The position numbers and the translations under genes were made by a program. Below are positions 58,245 to 64,000 of a stretch of 64,000 bases of DNA, piece after piece. Source of the DNA: Cephalotus follicularis (Eukaryota; Streptophyta; Magnoliopsida; Oxalidales; Cephalotaceae); NCBI GenBank assembly GCA_001972305.1, contig BDDD01000175.1, positions 62,001-126,000 of the forward strand, given 5' to 3'. Position 1 is the stretch's first letter, and the number at the start of each line of letters is the position of its first letter. The notes beneath the pieces are model-generated. The model saw only the letters and a program-made list of their open reading frames with translations. It did no database searches and was not told the DNA's origin.

Positions 58245-59604
58245 GTACTAATCGACTATAATCATACCTCCATTTGATGTTTTGTGGATTGTTGATTGCA
58301 TATGTGTTTTGGCCGATTTTGTGTAGCCCTACTTTCAGTGGGAGTTGATTATTGGTCACACTAATAAAATTGACGAACCATTGAATGCAAGATTGTTACG
58401 TGTTATTCAATTATATGCCGGTTATATTTTTGATTTTCTTATGCATGCTGGTACGCTTGAGACTGCACCTAGCTTTGTGTTTTCTTATGTGGTTGATTTA
58501 ATTGCTTTGTTACTTTCATGGAATTCAATCGGTCTGTAATAAAGCTGCCTGCATGCGCCGTATTTATTTTCTTGTTCTTGTATTCTTAGAGTAGAATTCT
58601 CTTCTCCCTCAATGGTATTTATTTTCATTCAATTGTACATATGGCTGTAAATTGAAGAAAGGTGACCAATCGAGAGTAAAGAGAAGATCAAGAAGATTAC
58701 AAGACCAGTTGAAGGCCATGTATGCGTGGTAGCAATTGTAATAGAGTTAATTAAATTAGTGCACCTAGGAAGACCTAGTGGTCACGCTGGCTTGCGTGAT
58801 CACTTATAGATTTTGTCCCAAGTAAGGTCACTTTTAGGATGAGATGGATGTTCTTCTTTAACAATCCAAATACGTTCAAGCATGTTAAGCCGTCCAAAGG
58901 GATTGGAAGATTACAATTAATCTAAAACAGCTTTGGTAATTTGTTAAAAATTGATGAGACCTAAATCCCTCCACCTTGCAAATAATAAGTCCATGAGCGG
59001 TGGGGCATATGGCTGCCCTGTTTGTTGGCCTTCCACAATCATCGTTGAATGGTGTGGATATATTGGGGATGGCACCGACCACACCTGAGGTCCCCCGTAT
59101 AACCATTTCTATTCAATTTCAATGTGAGGTACACTTGATGGAAGTAACGATGTTTGGATACTCTGACATGCCACCACGTGTGGGTGTTAAAAAGGGTCTA
59201 TTTCTTTGAGGGTTGTGGGTTTGACTTATACCGGGATCTTATGGTTAGCATCATACCACAGTAGAGACCATAAGGGCCGGGAGGCTAAATCTTGTATCGG
59301 ATATTACATATGGACGAGAGGTCCTAATATAAATTGGTATTCATACCTACCTACCTATTCAGGTATTATGGTTTGCACGACCACAGTCGGGACCATGGTA
59401 TTGTGGATAGATTCTGATCCCCACTAGGAAGTGAGAGGCTTCCCGAATTCCACATGGGGGTGTGGGATACGATTAGAATAGTGGGAGGAACCATAATTAC
59501 AAAACACCAAGTGTTATGGTAATAATATAAATGGAATAATTTGCTAATTTATCTCTCTCTTGTTTCCCCATTTATAGGTTGCTAGTTCACCATATTCTGC
59601 AACC
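58245..59604 (+). other. Copia untranslated leader
   Basis: About 1.36 kb without a credible gene. It ends in a pyrimidine tract and AG (TTTCCCCATTTATAG) about 26 bp before the gag ATG, resembling a splice acceptor; the minus-strand relative has TTTTCTTTAG at the same place. Short frames here show no family features. Confidence 0.6.
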
Positions 59605-62400
59605 ATGTCAGTTGGCATATCACTATCACGCATACTTGAAACAAATAAGCTTACGGGTCCTCACTTCTTGGATTGATAGCGCAACTTGCGCTTAGCACTC
59701 ACGAGAATGAAGCTTACTTATGTCATGACTGAGAGCCCCCCTAAACAAGGAGCCAACCCATCAGATGAGCTTAAGGCCAAGAGGGCCAAATGGGTAGATA
59801 AGGATGAGCAAGTTCGTTGCTTAGAGATTTCGGGTATGGTCCCGGAATTGCAAAGCAAGCACGACAAGCTTGATACCCTAGGAGCTATACTTTTCTAACT
59901 ACAGGAGTTGTATGGATCTCGGTCGAGGACCGAGTTGTTTAACTTGTCCTGTTAGCCTTCTGCACGAAGATGGCCGAGGGATCTTCAATCCACGCACATG
60001 GATTGAAGTTGATTGATCTTGTTGAGCAGATGGCTCAGTTGGATCTCACCATGGACAATGATTTCTACATTGACCTGCTGCTTTCATCTATCCCTAGGTC
60101 ATATTCCCAGTTCATCACAAATTTGTGGATACTAATCAGCCTGAACTTGTGAAAAAGCTTCGTACGACCGAAGTAGACATGGACCATGGGAGGTCCAAGT
60201 CTGACGTGATGTTTCTTCCTTCTACTTCTTCCTGGATCAAGAGGATCCATGTCCAAGGGCAAGGGGCCCATGAAACCTAAAGGGAAGAAGAAGAACAAAG
60301 GGAGAAAAGCAGCTGCGCCGATGGGGCCAGCTGTTGGGGGATCAGTGCTTGATATGATCCGATAGCTACATGATGATGACTGTTGCTTTTATTGTGGAAA
60401 GCATGGAAATTGGAGATCATAGTGCAGTGAGTTCAAAAAGTCCAAGTCATGAGCTGCCTCAGGGCCTTGTACTTTCATGATTGAGCTTTTTCTAGCTACT
60501 AATGTTAGTTCAACTTGGGTTTTGGATTCGGGTTGTGGAACTAAATATGTAACTCTTTGCAGGGGGTAAGAGGCACTAGACAGCTGAGAGAGGCTAAAGC
60601 TTTGGACTTGCGTCTAGGTGATGGATTGAGGATTCACACCACGGCAATAGGCATTTTTGAATAGTCTTTATGTAATGTCCATGTAATTAAACTTAATCCT
60701 TGTTATTTTGTCAAGAACCTTGTAAGAAATGCTGTATATGTTTCATATTTGTATAAGATAGGCATGGAGCTCACTTTTTCTACATATGGTTGTAGACTTT
60801 TGCAAAACAATGTTCTTTTATGTGATGGACACATTGACAATGGGATCTATGTTTTACATACAAATGCACAAATGGCTTTAACAATTCAAACTGGAACAAG
60901 CTCTAAAAGACAATGAGAGATAGGCGATAAAAACCCTTCATATACATGGCATTGTAGATTAGGTCATCCCAGTCAGGGTAGACTAGCACGCTTGGTTAAG
61001 GATGGGCTTTTAGACATCCAGGACGTGGAGTCCTTTCCAGAGTGTGAGCCATGTCTTATTGGAAAAATGACCAAATCTCCCTTCTCCGGGGGAGGGGAAA
61101 GGGCTGTGGACATACTGGCTATTGTCCACACTGACGTCTGCGAACCTATGTCGGTCAATGCTAGTGGAGGTTTTCCCTACTTCATTACCTTCACCGATGA
61201 CTGGTCTCGGTATGGGTATGTGTTTCTGATGAAACACAAGTCTGAGGCCTTTGAGAGGTTCAAAGAATTCAGACTAGAAGTAGAAAAGCAAATGGGTAAA
61301 GCCATTAAGATCCTCTGGTCGGATTGAGGTGGAGAATACCTATCTGCTACATTCATGGGTTATCTGAAGGATAACGAAATTCTCGCTCTGTGGACACCTC
61401 CAGGAACACCACAACATAATGGGGTGTTCGAGAGGAGTTCGGTCCATGATGTCTTTCGCAGATCTTCCTATACATTCTGGGGTTTTGCACTGCATGTGGC
61501 AGTGTACATCATAAACCCGATTCCTTCTAAATCCGTACCCTCCACTCCTTTCGAGGTTTATAAAGGGAGGAAACCCAGCATAAACCATTTGAGGGTTTGG
61601 GGCTGTCTAGCTTATGTTAGAAGGGCGAATCCTTCTAAGCTGGAGGCATGAGCAGATCGTTGCTGGTTTGTGGGGTATCCTAAGGAGAGAAAAGGATACT
61701 ACTTTTACCATCCTAGCGATCAAAAGTTTTTTGTATCGTTTACTGCCAAATTCCTAGAGAAGGAATACGTGCTTGCAGGGAGCAGTGGGAGCAAGGTGGA
61801 ACTGAGAAAGTTATCACATGGTGAAAGCCCATAGGATGAGGAGGAATTAGAGGTTCAACCCTCTACAGACATAGTTGGGGAAGGTTCCCAACCTGAGAGT
61901 GGATCTCCGTTAGGCACTCATTTAACGAGGAGATCAGGCAGAGTTCCAGTACCTCCTGAGAGATATGGCTTTCTCATTGACGATACTGAGGAACTCAGCG
62001 ACATCGATGATGATGAGCCCGTTAGCTAAGAGGAGGCAGTGAAGAGCACTGAATCCGTGGCATGGCTAGAGGCCATTAAATCTGAGATGGACTCCATGGA
62101 CACCAACCAAGTATGGAACTTGGTCGATGCACCTGAGGGTATTAACCTTATTTGTTGCAAATGGATCTTCAAGAGGAATGTTGGAGTTGATGGTAAGATA
62201 GAGACTTACAAAGAGCGATTGGTCGCGAAAGGGTATAGGCAAAGACACAGAGTCGACTATACCAAAACTTTCTCACCAGTCTCTATGCTTAAGTTAATCC
62301 GGATATTGCTTGCTGTTGCCGCTCATTACAATTATGAGATATGGCAGTCTCTATGCGATTGGTCGATGCACCATAGGGAATGATGTAGGTATGTTGTTGT
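59605..62400 (+). pseudogene. Ty1/copia gag-pol pseudogene (gag, protease, integrase, RT start)
   Basis: The ATG at 59605 gives MSVGISLSRILETNKLTGPH. Gag continues in broken frames (DNDFYIDLLLSSIPRSYSQF near 60056), with a damaged CCHC knuckle (CFYCGKHGNW, His replaced by Asn, then a stop) near 60385 and a protease DSGCGT near 60525. Integrase: GHPSQGRLARLVKDG, CEPCLIGKMTKSPF, HTDVCEPMSVNASGG, WSD then a stop (61326), TPQHNGVFERS. RT starts at about 62030 (QVWNLVDAPEG, CKWIFKRNVG, ARLVAKGY-like LVAKGYRQ, TFSPVSMLK) and breaks off after YEIWQ; the catalytic YVDD block is deleted. 62381-62412 (NDVGMLLSVK) is the next RT piece. Confidence 0.9.
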
Positions 62401-62412
62401 CTGTTAAAGTAT

Positions 62413-63692
62413 TGTTGAAGGTCCACAAAGGTAACCAAGAGGGGGGTGAATTGGTTATGCGGAAAATAACCACAATATTTAATGATTAAAAACAATAATG
62501 ATAAAAACAAACAAGTTACTCTAAACAGTAAATTAAATAGCAAATAAAGTAAAGAGAAGAGATAGAGAAATGGAAACGAGTTTATAGTGGTTGGGAAAAC
62601 CGTGCCTACATCCACTCTCCCAAGCCGTGCTTGAGGTTCCACTAGAATGTAATCCCCATATCACAAACAGCGATTCTGGATTTTTACAAGCTGAATCCTA
62701 ACTCGAATTTTTACGAGCTAAATCCTAACTCGGATTTTGATAAGCTAAATCCTAACTTTGGGTAAGGTACTAATGATCTTTGGTATACAATGGATTTCTA
62801 AGTGTTTTTAATGTTTAAAAACCTCTCAAAAGGTTGAATAACAAAAACAGTAATTGCTCAAAGGATCTTAGAAAAGAACTTTGTAAACTATAGCTCAAAA
62901 CTATTTTTTCTTGCTCTTGTATAGCTTGGATATGGCTTGTGTGAGTAGTTGATTATTTCTTCATGATTTGGGCCTTTATTTATAACTTTCAAATGAATAT
63001 TACCGTTACTACAGACCAGGAATCGTCAAGGAGCCGTTTGAATCAAGTATGGAAAGTCTTCACCATTTCAGAACCTTCAAATTTTGTAGATTTCATGTCT
63101 GGCTGTCATTAGCGTTGACATGTACGCATGGCATTGACGTGTATCTCCTAATGCGTTGACTCCTGTGGCTTTCTGCGTTGATACTCCAAGCTCTTGGTCA
63201 TCTTCAGTTCTATTTACATTGACGTGCATCCATGGTGTTGACGTATAGAGACAAGATGCTGACGTCATAATGTCTTTGATGTCAAAACTCACTGTCCGAA
63301 ATGTGCACCATTTGCGTTGACGTCTTATATGACGTTGACGTCTATAGACAAGGTGTTGACTCCACTTATTATCTGCGTTAACGTCCAAGCCACAATCACC
63401 TTTTGACATTGACGTCTTTGCTCATGACGTTGACGTAAATCATAAGTTTCCCAGAATGTTGACGAGGATAAAGATCACATCGATGAGGATCATCTTTCCA
63501 AGCCCAGAACATATACTTATTCCCAGAATGTTGATGCCTAAAACTTAGTCGTTGATGCCAAAAAGATTGATATGCAAGTTTTAGCTTTCTTACATTGCAA
63601 GTTAACTTTGTTAGAGATTCCTTCACATCAAATACACAGATTAGGTGTTTTGTCATCATCAAAACAAAGATTGTAACACATAAATATCAACA
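62413..63692 (-). mobile_element. Sirevirus-type solo LTR inserted in the copia RT
   Basis: 1280 bp. It starts TGTTGAAGG and ends ATATCAACA on the plus strand. The minus-strand start TGTTGATATTTATG and 'TTTTGATGATGACAAAA' are typical of these LTRs. The plus-strand beginning has AAGAGGGGGGTGAATTGG as in 44637-44650. A minus-strand TATA (TATAAATAAAG) is near 62976-62986, with the motif array upstream of it. Flanks agtat and atgat do not give a convincing duplication. Confidence 0.75.
63111..63560. repeat. TCGA/TTGA-centred motif array, GCGTTGACGT type
   Basis: AGCGTTGACATG (63111), GCATTGACGTG, GCGTTGACTCC, ACATTGACGTGC, GTGTTGACGT, GCGTTGACGTC, GACGTTGACGTC, CATCGATGAGG, GTTGATGCC. Nearly every copy has lost the central CpG (TTGA instead of TCGA). 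Confidence 0.82.
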
Positions 63693-64000
63693 ATGATTAT
63701 CCAAGAACTTCTCCATGAAGTATTTGGGAGAGGCATCCTATATATTGGGAATAAACATCCACAGAGATAGATCTAATAGGTTGTTGGGACTCTCCCAAAG
63801 CCAGTACATCAGCAAGGTGTTGAAACGGTATGGCCTTGAGAATTCCAACCAGGGCCTTCTTCCGATAGGCCAGGGAATTCACCTCTCCAAGAGGATGTCT
63901 CCATAGACAAATTAGGAGAGGACTCGCATGAGTAGGCAGCCATATGCTTTGGCAGTTGGCTCCATCATGTATGCCATGCTGTGTACTAGACCTGATGTCG
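63693..64000 (+). pseudogene. Copia RT/RNase H continuation, cut by the window end
   Basis: Continuation of the copia pol: FSMKYLGEASYILGINIHRD, LGLSQSQYISKVLKRYGLE, then after a stop at 63904 YALAVGSIMYAMLCTRPDV. These are the conserved C-terminal RT blocks of Ty1/copia. It runs off the window. Confidence 0.9.

Overview
The window is repeat-dense plant nuclear DNA, most likely from an angiosperm with a large retrotransposon-rich genome. I see no intact host gene. The evidence for a plant is Ty3/gypsy chromovirus-type pol genes with long LTRs, a Sirevirus-like Ty1/copia element with an env-like ORF, initiator-Met tRNA primer sites (TGGTATCAGAGC type), plant mobile domain (PMD) and plant hAT relics, a plant aspartic-protease gene fragment, and a probable endogenous caulimovirid fragment. 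The species cannot be named from this sequence.

Layout. 1-2235: half of a ~0.9 kb repeat (mate at 55936-56911) and LTR-like GC-rich DNA. 2236-7326: 5'-truncated gypsy pol (+) with its 3' LTR. 7327-18870: a PMD relic (-) split by a gypsy element (+, LTR 7526-9850, gag-pol 9991-14591, truncated LTR 14637-16470); a caulimovirid-like coat-protein fragment sits at the truncated LTR end. 18871-32219: a Sirevirus-type LTR piece, then a hAT transposon relic that appears to contain an aspartic-protease fragment. This hAT is interrupted by a solo LTR (19916-30228), which is itself interrupted by a gypsy element (-, 22562-29410, perfect TSD ttggc) whose gag is fused in frame to integrase. 32222-41791: a gypsy relic (+) interrupted by a solo LTR (33505-38827), itself interrupted by another solo LTR (34192-37299, perfect TSD gatca). 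41792-44624: an env-like gene fragment and a further LTR. 44625-52936: the Sirevirus-like element (-) with pol, env-like ORF and both LTRs. 52937-64000: an LTR, a copia relic (-), a copia element (+) with LTR, PBS, gag and pol broken by a Sirevirus-type solo LTR, continuing past the window end.

The most unusual signal lies in the non-coding parts. Nearly every LTR, in gypsy and copia families alike, carries an array of short motifs centred on TCGA (GTCGAC and its one-base variants). The arms of the motif differ by family but stay self-complementary: CAGTCGACTG, GGCGTCGACGCC, AAGCGTCGACGCTT and AAGACGTCGACGTCTT types. At least a dozen such arrays are present. They are not explained by coding capacity or by one shared LTR ancestry visible here, and are my main candidate for an undescribed cis-acting system.

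All element genes seen carry stops, frameshifts or deletions, so nothing in the window looks autonomous. The least decayed are the Sirevirus-like element and the gag-integrase gypsy derivative.
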